Part shown: in pieces, positions 45,515 through 53,456 of the stretch | Numbering within the stretch: the first letter of the stretch is position 1 | Layout: each line of letters starts with the position of its first letter | Assembly: GCA_001314705.1 (NCBI GenBank) | Contig: LJSU01000028.1 | Location: 1 to 64,000 of the forward strand | Source of the DNA: Rhodobacteraceae bacterium HLUCCO07 | GTDB taxonomy: Bacteria; Pseudomonadota; Alphaproteobacteria; Rhodobacterales; Rhodobacteraceae | Length of the DNA: 64,000 bases | Reading direction: 5' to 3' | Position numbers and translations under genes: made by a program | The notes under the pieces: generated by a model | Database searches by the model: none | The model's input: the letters and a program-made list of their open reading frames with translations, nothing else | Told to the model about the DNA's origin: nothing

Positions 45515-46648
45515 CTATCTTTGCTCTATCGGCACATAGGCACGGGTGTCCGGGCCGTTGTAAAGCGTGAGCGGGCGGATCAGGATGTTCTGGCGCTGCT
45601 GTTCGATGCACTGGATGACCCAGCCGGGCATGCGCCCGATGGCAAAGATCGGCACGTAGAGATCCATCGGGATGCCGTGCAACTGGTAGATCACGCCGGA
45701 ATAGAAATCCACATTCACGTTGAGGCCGTGACGGGCATAGGGCTTCATCGCCTCGACCACGGCTTGCAGGATCTCATACCATTCCGGCGCGCCCATTTCC
45801 TCGCCCAGCTTGCGCACACCGTCGCGCATGTGCCGCGCGCGGGGGTCTTCGGCACGATAGACCCGGTGGCCGAAGCCTGTCACCGCTTCGCGGTTGGCGC
45901 GCTTCTGCTTGACATAGGCGGCGGCGTTCTCGGGTTTGCCGATCTCGTGAACCATCTTCATCACGTCCTCGGCAGCACCGCCATGGGCCGGGCCGGCGAG
46001 GGTGGAAAGCGCGGTGACGATGGCGCCATGCAGGTTGGCCTCGGTCCCCACGGTGACGCGGGCGGCAAAGCTTGACGCGTTGGAGCCGTGCTCGGCGTGC
46101 AGGATGAAATCGACATCGGCGAGGCGGGCGGCGTCGGCGCTGGGCTTCTCGCCCTTGAGCATCCAGAGCCAGTTGGCGGCATGGCCAAGGTCGGCATCGG
46201 GTGGCGTGGGGGCGCGGCCATTGCGGATTGCTTCGTGTGCGGCGATGATGATCGGCACCTGTGACGTCAGGCGGATGCCGTTGTCGACAAAGGCATCCTC
46301 GCCGGTTTCGCGGCTGGCCGGTTCAAGCGCGGCCAGTGCCGACACGGCGGTGCGCAGCACGTCCATCGGGTGGCCATCCTTGCAGGCGGTGATGATCTCG
46401 TGGATTTCGGGAGGGAGGGTGCGGGCAGTCTTGAGCCGGGCGTCGAAATCGGCCAGTTCCCGCGCGTTGGGCAATTCGCCATGGATCAGCAGATAAGCGA
46501 CCTCTTCGAACGTGGACTGCGTGGCCAGATCGTGGATCGAATAGCCGCGATAGGTCAACTCACCCTTGGCCCCGTCGATATGACTCACCCCGGAGCGTTC
46601 GAAATAGACCCCCTTGAGGCCGCGATTGATCTTGACGGTGTCTGTCAT
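45515..46648 (-). CDS. Citrate synthase family protein (citrate/2-methylcitrate synthase)
   Basis: A 377-residue citrate synthase of the short form. Catalytic residues are intact: His in GPAHGGA, His in GFGHRVYRAEDPRARHM and Asp in NVNVDFYSGVIYQ. It condenses acetyl-CoA (or propionyl-CoA) with oxaloacetate; sequence alone does not settle which. Its start is 33 bases from the divergent pta start, a natural outlet for the acetyl-CoA made by Xsc plus Pta. It may be a second citrate synthase besides the main TCA enzyme. Confidence 0.88.
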   Translation of the reverse strand: MTDTVKINRGLKGVYFERSGVSHIDGAKGELTYRGYSIHDLATQSTFEEVAYLLIHGELPNARELADFDARLKTARTLPPEIHEIITACKDGHPMDVLRTAVSALAALEPASRETGEDAFVDNGIRLTSQVPIIIAAHEAIRNGRAPTPPDADLGHAANWLWMLKGEKPSADAARLADVDFILHAEHGSNASSFAARVTVGTEANLHGAIVTALSTLAGPAHGGAAEDVMKMVHEIGKPENAAAYVKQKRANREAVTGFGHRVYRAEDPRARHMRDGVRKLGEEMGAPEWYEILQAVVEAMKPYARHGLNVNVDFYSGVIYQLHGIPMDLYVPIFAIGRMPGWVIQCIEQQRQNILIRPLTLYNGPDTRAYVPIEQR

Positions 46649-46681
46649 TGTGGTCTCCTTTCGGGAAACGAGGGGGCAGTC

Positions 46682-47533
46682 ATGGCATTCATGGATCGCA
46701 TGTACGAGCGCGCACGCGGCAGCGGGGCAAAGCTGGTCTTTCCCGAGCTGGACGAGCCGCGGGTGGCCAAGGCCGCGGCGCAGCTCGGGGCCGAGGGGCT
46801 GTGCGAGCCGTTGGCGCTTTCGGATGTGTCCGAGGCGCAGGTGGCCGCCCTTGTCGCGGCGCGCGGCATGAAAAAGGCGATGGCAAGGCGGCTTCTGGCC
46901 AAGCCCCTGTATCGCGCGGCGGCGATGGTCGCGGCGGGCGAGGCCGACGGCATGATCGCGGGCGCCGATGCGCCGACGCGGCGCGTGATCGAGGCTGCAG
47001 CGATGGCGATCGGCCCGGCCGAGGGGATCGCGGTGCCGTCGTCGTTCTTCGTGATGCTGTTCCCCGACGGGCGGGAGATGGTGTTCGCCGATTGCGCGGT
47101 GAACGTGGCCCCCGATGCCGCGCAACTGGCGGATATCGCGCTTGCCTCGGCGCGGTCGGGCGAAGCCCTTCTCGGGGCTGCGCGGGTGGCGCTGCTGTCC
47201 TTTTCCACCGGCACGAGCGGGGCCGGGGACAGCGTGGAAATCGTGCGCGAGGCGGCGGAACGGGCCGGTTTCCCGGGGCCGGTGCAGGCTGATGCGGCGC
47301 TGAACCCGCAGATCGCGGCGAAAAAGGGCGCCGGGACGGGCGATGCCAACGTGCTGATCTTTCCCGATCTCGATGCGGGAAACATTGCATACAAGCTCTG
47401 CCAGGAACTGGCGGGCGCGCAGGCGCTGGGGCCGTTCCTGCAAGGCTTCCGCCGCCCGGTCTGCGACCTGAGCCGGGGCGCGCGGGTCGAGGATATCGTG
47501 GCCTCGGCGGTGGTCACGGTGGCGATGGGCTGA
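46682..47533 (+). CDS. pta: Phosphate acetyltransferase (short form)
   Basis: A 283-residue short Pta. Signatures: KLVFPELDEPRVAKAA (17-32), GMIAGADAPTRRVIEAA, and VALLSFSTGTSGAGDSVEIVREA with GPVQADAALNPQIAAKK. It converts acetyl phosphate to acetyl-CoA, the step after Xsc. GAGGGGG precedes the ATG. The orientation is opposite to xsc (tail to tail, 51 bases apart), unlike the usual co-directional xsc-pta pair. Confidence 0.9.
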   Translation: MAFMDRMYERARGSGAKLVFPELDEPRVAKAAAQLGAEGLCEPLALSDVSEAQVAALVAARGMKKAMARRLLAKPLYRAAAMVAAGEADGMIAGADAPTRRVIEAAAMAIGPAEGIAVPSSFFVMLFPDGREMVFADCAVNVAPDAAQLADIALASARSGEALLGAARVALLSFSTGTSGAGDSVEIVREAAERAGFPGPVQADAALNPQIAAKKGAGTGDANVLIFPDLDAGNIAYKLCQELAGAQALGPFLQGFRRPVCDLSRGARVEDIVASAVVTVAMG

Positions 47534-47584
47534 CGCCCGCCTTCCGGGGCGGAAAACGGGCGCGGCTCACGCAGTCGCATCGCC

Positions 47585-49357
47585 TCAGACCTGTTGCTGG
47601 CGCATGTCCGCCGGGTCGATCCCGGCCACCACGTTGGGCTTGGTCATCGCGTCGCGGCGGAACGGCTCGCCGAGTTCCTGGTTGAGCAGCACCTCGATCA
47701 GCGTGGTCTTGCCGGCCATCTGGTCCTTGATTGCCCGGTCAAGCGCATCGGTCAACTCGTCCATTGTACGCGCAACGACGCCTTGCAGGCCGCACGCCTT
47801 GGCGATGCCGGCATAGCTGACCTCTTCATCAAGCTCGGTGCCGACGAAATTGTCATCATACCAAAGGGTCGAGTTGCGCTTTTCCGCGCCCCACTGGTAA
47901 TTGCGGAACACGATCTGCGTGACAGCCGGCCATTCCTTGCGCCCGATCGCGGTCAGTTCCGTGACCGCGATGCCGAACGCCCCGTCACCGGCAAAGCCCA
48001 CGACCGGCACATCCGGGCAGCCGATCTTGGCGCCGACGATGGCGGGCAAGCCGTAGCCACAGGGGCCGAACAACCCGGGGGCGAGGTATTTGCGCCCTTC
48101 CTCGAAGCTCGGATAGGCATTGCCGATCGCACAGTTGTTGCCGATATCGCTCGAGATGATCGCCTCGCGCGGCAGCGCCGCCTGGATCGCGCGCCAGGCC
48201 ATGCGCGGGCTCATCCAGTCGGGTTTCGCATTGCGCGCGCGCTCGTTCCAGGTGGTGCCGGGGTCGTCCTCTTCGTGGTCCATGCCGGAAAGTTGCTGTG
48301 CCCAGGCCGATTTGCTCTGAGCGATCAGCGCCTTGCGCTCTTCGCGCCCGGAATCGCCTGCCCCCTCCGAAAGCCCGTCGAGGATCTGTTCGGCCACCTG
48401 TTTCGCATCGCCCACGATGCCCACGCTCACCTTCTTGGTGAGGCCGATCCGGTCGGGATTGATATCGACCTGGATGATCTTGGCGTCCCTGGGCCAATAG
48501 TCGATGCCATAGCCCGGCAGGGTCGAGAACGGGTTGAGTCGCGTGCCAAGCGCCAGCACCACGTCGGCCTTGGCAATGAGGTCCATCGCGGCCTTGGAAC
48601 CATTGTAACCCAGCGGACCTGCAAAGAGCGGGTGCGAGCCGGGGAAGGCGTCGTTGTGTTGATAGCCCACACAGACCGGCGCATCGAGCCGCTCGGCCAG
48701 TTTCATCGACGCCGGGATCGCCCCGGCCAGCACCACGCCTGCACCGTTGAGGATGACGGGAAACCTTGCCTCGGAGAGAAGTTTCGCCGCCTCCGAAAGC
48801 GCCTCGACCCCGCCCCGTGGGCGTTCGAACTCGACGATCTCGGGCAATTCGATGTCAATCACCTTGGTCCAGAAATCGCGCGGCAGGTTGATCTGCGCGG
48901 GGGCCGAGGCACGGCGCGCGTTCAGGATCACGCGGTTGAGGACTTCGGCCACGCGACTGGGGTCGCGGACCTCTTCCTGGTAGGCGACCATGTCCTCGAA
49001 GAGTTTCATCTGCTCGACTTCCTGGAACCCGCCCTGGCCGATGGTCTTGTTGGCGGCTTGCGGCGTCACCAGCAAAAGCGGCGTGTGGTTCCAGTAGGCG
49101 GTTTTCACGGCGGTGACGAAATTGGTGATGCCGGGGCCGTTCTGGGCGATCATCATCGACATCCTGCCCGATGCGCGGGTATAGCCATCGGCCATCATCC
49201 CGCCCGAGCCTTCATGCGCGCAATCCCAGAAGGTAATGCCCGCGCGGGGGAAGAGATCGGAGATCGGCATGAAGGCCGAGCCGATGATGCCAAAGGCGTG
49301 TTCGATCCCATGGCGCTGGAGCACTTTGACAAAGGCTTCCTCGGTGGTCATTTTCAT
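47585..49357 (-). CDS. xsc: Sulfoacetaldehyde acetyltransferase
   Basis: A 590-residue thiamine-diphosphate enzyme that turns sulfoacetaldehyde and phosphate into sulfite and acetyl phosphate, in taurine and related sulfonate breakdown. The N-terminus MKMTTEEAFVKVLQRHGIEHAFGIIGSAF, AHEGSGGMMADGYTRASG and the later VGFAGDGAFGIAVTELTAIGRKEWP with the ThDP pyrophosphate motif are characteristic of Xsc among acetolactate-synthase-like proteins. Length matches the family. tauR lies 84 bases upstream on the same strand. Taurine transport or transaminase genes are not in the window. Confidence 0.94.
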   Translation of the reverse strand: MKMTTEEAFVKVLQRHGIEHAFGIIGSAFMPISDLFPRAGITFWDCAHEGSGGMMADGYTRASGRMSMMIAQNGPGITNFVTAVKTAYWNHTPLLLVTPQAANKTIGQGGFQEVEQMKLFEDMVAYQEEVRDPSRVAEVLNRVILNARRASAPAQINLPRDFWTKVIDIELPEIVEFERPRGGVEALSEAAKLLSEARFPVILNGAGVVLAGAIPASMKLAERLDAPVCVGYQHNDAFPGSHPLFAGPLGYNGSKAAMDLIAKADVVLALGTRLNPFSTLPGYGIDYWPRDAKIIQVDINPDRIGLTKKVSVGIVGDAKQVAEQILDGLSEGAGDSGREERKALIAQSKSAWAQQLSGMDHEEDDPGTTWNERARNAKPDWMSPRMAWRAIQAALPREAIISSDIGNNCAIGNAYPSFEEGRKYLAPGLFGPCGYGLPAIVGAKIGCPDVPVVGFAGDGAFGIAVTELTAIGRKEWPAVTQIVFRNYQWGAEKRNSTLWYDDNFVGTELDEEVSYAGIAKACGLQGVVARTMDELTDALDRAIKDQMAGKTTLIEVLLNQELGEPFRRDAMTKPNVVAGIDPADMRQQQV

Positions 49358-49441
49358 CTGTTTTCGTCCTTTGATCGGAAATTCGAGTCGGTCGGGATTA
49401 CAGTGAAAATACGGGGCGATGCGATTCCGTGTTAGGGCCAG

Positions 49442-50923
49442 TTAGATGGCCGCTCCAGGTCCAGACTGGGGCGCGATCGCGGCGGCGATCAGCGCCAGCC
49501 CGGCATCGATCCGGTCTTCGGGAATCGAGGAATAGGCCAGCCGGTAATGGCTCTGCCCGTCTGCGAATTCGGCAAAGAACGGCTGGCCGGGCTCGATCAG
49601 CACGCCCTCGGGCTTGAGGCGTTCCGCCAGCGCCGCGCTGTCGATCCCGTCGGGCGCGCGCATCCAGAAGGACGAGCCGCCAAAGACGCCGCGCCCCGAT
49701 ACCTGCAACCCGTGGCGTGCGATGGCGGCGCTCATCACCTCGTGGCGGCGTCTGAGCGTGTCACCCATGCGCCGGATCAGGCTGTCGTAATGGCCAAGGC
49801 TGAGGAAATAGGCCGCCGTGCGCTGGATATGGCCGGGTACATGACGGATGACACTGGCGCGCAGCGCGCGGGCTTCGCGGATGAACGGCGCGGCGCCCAC
49901 GAGATAGCCAAGCCGCAGCCCCGGGAACAGCGATTTCGAGAACGAGCCGACATAGATCACGCGCCCGTCCCGGTCGAGCGACTTGAGCGCGGGCGAAGGC
50001 CGCGCGAGGAAGGACATCTCGAATTCGTAATCATCCTCGACGATGAGCGCGTCCATCTCGCGGGCCCGTTTCAGCAGGGCCTGCCGCCGGTCCAGCGGCA
50101 TGGTCGCATTGGTCGGGCACTGGTGGCTGGGCGTGGTAAAGATCACGTCGGTGCGCGCGGGGATTGTCTCGGGTGGCAGCCCGTCCGCATCTACGGGAAC
50201 AGGTGTCACCCGGCACCGCGACTGGGTCAGGATATCGCGCAGCGCCGGATAGCATGGATCCTCGATCGCTGCCCGCCTGCGCTGTGTCAGGAGTACCTGC
50301 GCAGCGAGCCACAGCGCGTTCTGCGCTCCCATGGTGACAAGGATCTCGTCCGGCCCGGCCATGATCCCCCGGCGCGGCAGGGTATGGCGCGCGATGAAAT
50401 CGACGAGCTGCGGATCGTCCTGATCGTAATAATCCGAAGTGAGCGCCGCGAAATCCTTTTGCCCCAGCGCCTGCAACGCGCATTGCCGCCAGCTGGCGTG
50501 GTCAAAGAGCGTCGGGTCGGTCTGGCCATAGACAAAGGGATAGCGATAGGACGACCAGTCCTGCGGCTTGACCGGCGTGACCCCGCCCGAGAACCGCTGG
50601 CCCAGCGCGCGCGACCAGTCGATGCTGTCCTGTCGCGGCGGTGGGGGCGGGAAATCGGGTGGCTCGGGCGCGGTATCCGAGACGAAATAGCCCGACCGCC
50701 CGCGCGCGGCGAGGTAATCGCTCGCCACGAGCTCGGTATAGGCGGCGGTGACGGTGATCCGCGCCACGCCCAGATGCGCGGCCAACCGGCGCGACGAGGG
50801 CAGTTTCTCACCCCTCCGGAACCGCCCCGACAGAATGCCCTCGGCCACGATCCGCTGGATCTGGGATTGCAACGTGCCCTGTGCCGTCGGGTCGAGAAAG
50901 AAGGTGTCCACTGAAATCGTCAT
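49442..50923 (-). CDS. tauR: MocR/GntR-type regulator TauR
   Basis: A 493-residue protein: GntR winged helix (about 1-80, RFRRGEKLPSSRRLAAHLGVARITV) fused to an aminotransferase-like domain (about 120-490) with the PLP-lysine motif GSFSKSLFPGLRLG. The N-terminus MTISVDTFFLDPTAQGTLQ resembles TauR of Rhodobacter, activator of taurine genes. Context next to xsc supports the name. ATG 50923 is used; GTG 50929 is possible. A CTGGAC direct repeat lies just upstream. Confidence 0.85.
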   Translation of the reverse strand: MTISVDTFFLDPTAQGTLQSQIQRIVAEGILSGRFRRGEKLPSSRRLAAHLGVARITVTAAYTELVASDYLAARGRSGYFVSDTAPEPPDFPPPPPRQDSIDWSRALGQRFSGGVTPVKPQDWSSYRYPFVYGQTDPTLFDHASWRQCALQALGQKDFAALTSDYYDQDDPQLVDFIARHTLPRRGIMAGPDEILVTMGAQNALWLAAQVLLTQRRRAAIEDPCYPALRDILTQSRCRVTPVPVDADGLPPETIPARTDVIFTTPSHQCPTNATMPLDRRQALLKRAREMDALIVEDDYEFEMSFLARPSPALKSLDRDGRVIYVGSFSKSLFPGLRLGYLVGAAPFIREARALRASVIRHVPGHIQRTAAYFLSLGHYDSLIRRMGDTLRRRHEVMSAAIARHGLQVSGRGVFGGSSFWMRAPDGIDSAALAERLKPEGVLIEPGQPFFAEFADGQSHYRLAYSSIPEDRIDAGLALIAAAIAPQSGPGAAI

Positions 50924-50939
50924 GGGCACACAGGCTAGA

Positions 50940-50967
50940 CTGGACCGGGGCGCATGGCAATCTGGAC
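50940..50967. promoter_or_regulatory. Probable TauR operator (CTGGAC direct repeat)
   Basis: CTGGAC at 50940-50945 and CTGGACTTAT at 50962-50971, 22 bases start to start (two helical turns). As I recall, TauR of Rhodobacter capsulatus recognises CTGGAC(TTAA) direct repeats. The second copy overlaps a TATAAG (minus strand, 50972-50967) that could be the tauR -10 element, which suggests autoregulation. Confidence 0.65.
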
Positions 50968-50995
50968 TTATAGGCCGCCCGGCGGAAAACCGGTG

Positions 50996-51679
50996 TCACC
51001 GGCCCGATCGCCAAGACCGGAACCAGCGGCGCAACCCTCCGCGCTTCTCGTCGATGCGATCGCTCACCTCATCCCAGCCTTGCTCGGCATCCTCGACCGC
51101 CGGATCGATCATCCGTTCGCGGAATTGGCGCCACGCCGCGCGGATGAAGGCGAAACCGATGATCACGAAGATCAGGAAGAAGATGTTGAACCACGGGATC
51201 ACGGTCACATCGGGCGAGTCCACCGGCCGGATCGCCACCGCGTTGGGAAAGGTTGACAGCAATTCGTTGCGCCAGCCGTAATGCGTCATCACTGCCCATT
51301 CGGGGTCTTCCTTCCTGGATTTCAGATCATCCGCCTCGGTCTGCAGGTTCGCGGTGTCGAACTTGAAATAGAAGGGCCAGGACCAGCCTGTGTCCTCGTT
51401 GCGATAGACCATCGTTTCTTCGCCGCCGGTCCGGTAGAAGCCGAGCAACCATGTCTTTTTCCGGATCGTCTGGATGAATTGCACATCGCGGTTGGCGAGG
51501 TTTGCCGACTGGTCATCGGGCTGCGCCCAGAAGATCCGCGTCCAGTCGCCCAGGTCCTGCCGTTCCTGGTAGGTGTTCACCACGCGCACCATGTCATGCT
51601 GGGGCAGCGTGTAATGGGCCAGCGCGAAAAGGGCCGACCAAAGCACGATGCGGAACGTCCATTTCACATAGGTCATCAT
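50996..51679 (-). CDS. DUF1523-type membrane protein
   Basis: A 227-residue protein with a hydrophobic segment at about 8-25 and a second at about 165-185 (FNIFFLIFVIIGFAFI), bracketing a soluble domain (about 30-160) with NTYQERQDLGDWTRIFW and NEDTGWSWPFYFKFDTANLQ. This fits the DUF1523 family from memory; function unknown. A GGGGG precedes the first ATG of a pair (51679, 51676). Last gene of the leftward six-gene cassette. Confidence 0.75.
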   Translation of the reverse strand: MMTYVKWTFRIVLWSALFALAHYTLPQHDMVRVVNTYQERQDLGDWTRIFWAQPDDQSANLANRDVQFIQTIRKKTWLLGFYRTGGEETMVYRNEDTGWSWPFYFKFDTANLQTEADDLKSRKEDPEWAVMTHYGWRNELLSTFPNAVAIRPVDSPDVTVIPWFNIFFLIFVIIGFAFIRAAWRQFRERMIDPAVEDAEQGWDEVSDRIDEKRGGLRRWFRSWRSGR

Positions 51680-51696
51680 GGGCGGTGCCCCCTTTC

Positions 51697-51969
51697 TCAA
51701 TTCACCATGTAGATCGTCACGGCGGCCGCGACCGCCGGCACGATATAAACCAGCACGATAAGCTTGCGCCTGAGCCCGGTCTCATAGGCGCGCATTCCGT
51801 CCTCGATATAGGCCCTGCGTGCCTCTTCGTCACCGCCATCTGGATGGTCCGCATCCCAGCTTTCTTCGAGCTTCTCGCGCCGGACCGAGCGTGAATAGAT
51901 CGACACCACGACATAGATCACGCTGAGCGCGAGAAATCCGAAGATCACCAGCCGGATCAACCCCCCCAT
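51697..51969 (-). CDS. Small two-helix membrane protein
   Basis: A 90-residue protein with hydrophobic segments at about 5-22 and 69-86, flanking an acidic loop (ESWDADHPDGGDEEARRAYIEDGM). Family not recognised. Its start overlaps the previous gene by 13 bases and it ends 17 bases before the DUF1523 gene, so it is part of the cassette. Confidence 0.75.
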   Translation of the reverse strand: MGGLIRLVIFGFLALSVIYVVVSIYSRSVRREKLEESWDADHPDGGDEEARRAYIEDGMRAYETGLRRKLIVLVYIVPAVAAAVTIYMVN

Positions 51970-53336
51970 GGTCCGCTCCTTTTCCCGGCGGTTGCCCCGC
52001 GCACCGCGCCCCACGGTCCGACCCGTGCGATCATGTCCTCCTGCGGCACCGCGCCGTCATCGTCAAGCGGCGCGTCATGCCCGAAAAGCGCCTCGCGCGC
52101 CCCGGCCTTGTCAACGAGGTATTCCCGTTCGAGGAAATCGGCGACATAGCTCTTCTTGGTCTCGCTCCAGCCTGCATAGAGGCGATAGAACAGCTCCTTG
52201 TGACAGATGAAAAGCTGGCGCACATCCTTTGGGGCCAACTCGGCCAGTAACTGGTTCACGAGGTCACGGTCGGGATGGTCGCTCGCCCGCAACGTATAGA
52301 AATAGGCCGGGTCGTCGCTGTCGATCACCGGCCATTTGCCCCGGTTCTCGGCCCAGTTCACCAAGGCGTTCAGCGTGTGGTATTCCCGCGGCAACCGCTC
52401 GGCATTCCGCCGTGCCAGCGCCCTGATGTCAGCCCGGGTCGCCCCGCTCAGGTCAACCCCCGCTTCCTGCGCCGCATCGACGACGATGAAATCCATCTTC
52501 TGGCGCAGGATCGCCGCCGCATCGACACCGCGTGCCTTCACGATCGGCTCGACCAGGTCATTGGCTTGCAGGAACCGCGCGATCTGCGACCGGTCCCGCG
52601 CGACAAGGGATGCCTTGATCGGGATCGTCTCCGGGTCGATCCGCTCGCCCATCGAGATCAGCGCCGGATGCGTTCCCCCGCGAAACAGGTAGAGCCCGCC
52701 GAAATGCGCGGTCCAGAAATTCTCCTGCTGAAATTCCATCCGCTCAAGCTGCACGGGGTTGCGTGTCACGTCGCCCGTTTCCTGCGCCAGCCCGATCATC
52801 TCGGCGATGAGCACATCGTCGAACCAGGCGTCCTCCTCGGTCTTGAACCGGTCGATCAGGTCGGCCAGCTTTCCGGCCTGCCGCACCGTGCCACGGGTCG
52901 TGTCGGCCTCGACCACCACCCGGTGAATATCGAAAAGCTGTGCCGGGCGCTCCATCGTGTAGACCGAATTGACCAGCTCCCCCGCCACCGCGTCGCGCGC
53001 GGTCAGCGCGAAAAGCTGCGCCTCGTTGGCGTCGATGAACTGTCGCAGGATGCCGCGCGAGGTCGAGAATTTCGCGTTCAGGAGGGGCGCGCGCTTCTGC
53101 TCGGTGGTGAGCAGGATAAACTGCCGGTTCACCCCCGCATGGTTGAGGTAAAGGTGATCGTCCAGCTCGTCGCCCACCTCGGGGCTGTAGCCCGAGATGT
53201 CGATATGGAAATCGTCAAGTGCCGTGCGCTTGCCGGTCAGATGCTCCAGCGCCCGGTTATAGCGTTCGATCAGCGCCGGGCTGGAGACCTCGATCAGCCC
53301 GCCGAACATGAGACCCTTTTCGATCAGGCGTTTCAT
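51957..53336 (-). CDS. Uncharacterised 459-residue cassette protein
   Basis: A soluble protein without signal peptide or clear membrane helices. It begins MKRLIEKGLMFGGLIEVSS. Noticeable blocks are HIDISGYSPEVGDELDDHLYLNHAGVNRQFILLTTEQ, FQQENFWTAHFGGLYLFRGGTHPALISMGERID and LFICHKELFYRLYAGWSE. I recognise no catalytic motif. Third from the end of the cassette; it lies 120 bases downstream of the AAA+ gene and overlaps the small membrane gene. Probably conserved with the ATPase across Rhodobacteraceae, though this is from general memory. Confidence 0.7.
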   Translation of the reverse strand: MKRLIEKGLMFGGLIEVSSPALIERYNRALEHLTGKRTALDDFHIDISGYSPEVGDELDDHLYLNHAGVNRQFILLTTEQKRAPLLNAKFSTSRGILRQFIDANEAQLFALTARDAVAGELVNSVYTMERPAQLFDIHRVVVEADTTRGTVRQAGKLADLIDRFKTEEDAWFDDVLIAEMIGLAQETGDVTRNPVQLERMEFQQENFWTAHFGGLYLFRGGTHPALISMGERIDPETIPIKASLVARDRSQIARFLQANDLVEPIVKARGVDAAAILRQKMDFIVVDAAQEAGVDLSGATRADIRALARRNAERLPREYHTLNALVNWAENRGKWPVIDSDDPAYFYTLRASDHPDRDLVNQLLAELAPKDVRQLFICHKELFYRLYAGWSETKKSYVADFLEREYLVDKAGAREALFGHDAPLDDDGAVPQEDMIARVGPWGAVRGATAGKRSGPWGG

Positions 53337-53350
53337 CCATGCACCCTCCG

Positions 53351-53368
53351 CCCGGCGGCACCGCCGGG
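53351..53368. other. Perfect palindrome in the AAA+ / 459-residue gene gap
   Basis: CCCGGCGG-CA-CCGCCGGG can form an 8-bp hairpin with further GC-rich arms after it (GCCCCCACGGGGC-like). The gap 53337-53456 has no gene. No T run follows, so it may stabilise or partly attenuate the cassette transcript. Confidence 0.5.
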
Positions 53369-53456
53369 CAGCGCCGACCCGCCCCCACGGGGCGGCGCTT
53401 CACGCCCCCCCCCCGCGGGCCGGCGCTGCCCTATGTGCGATCGGGTCAACAGGGGG

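Noticed and set aside
47594-49435. 613-codon open frame opposite xsc
   Set aside because: Antisense shadow of xsc. The composition (His, Arg, Gly and Asp heavy) is typical of shadows, and no motif is present.
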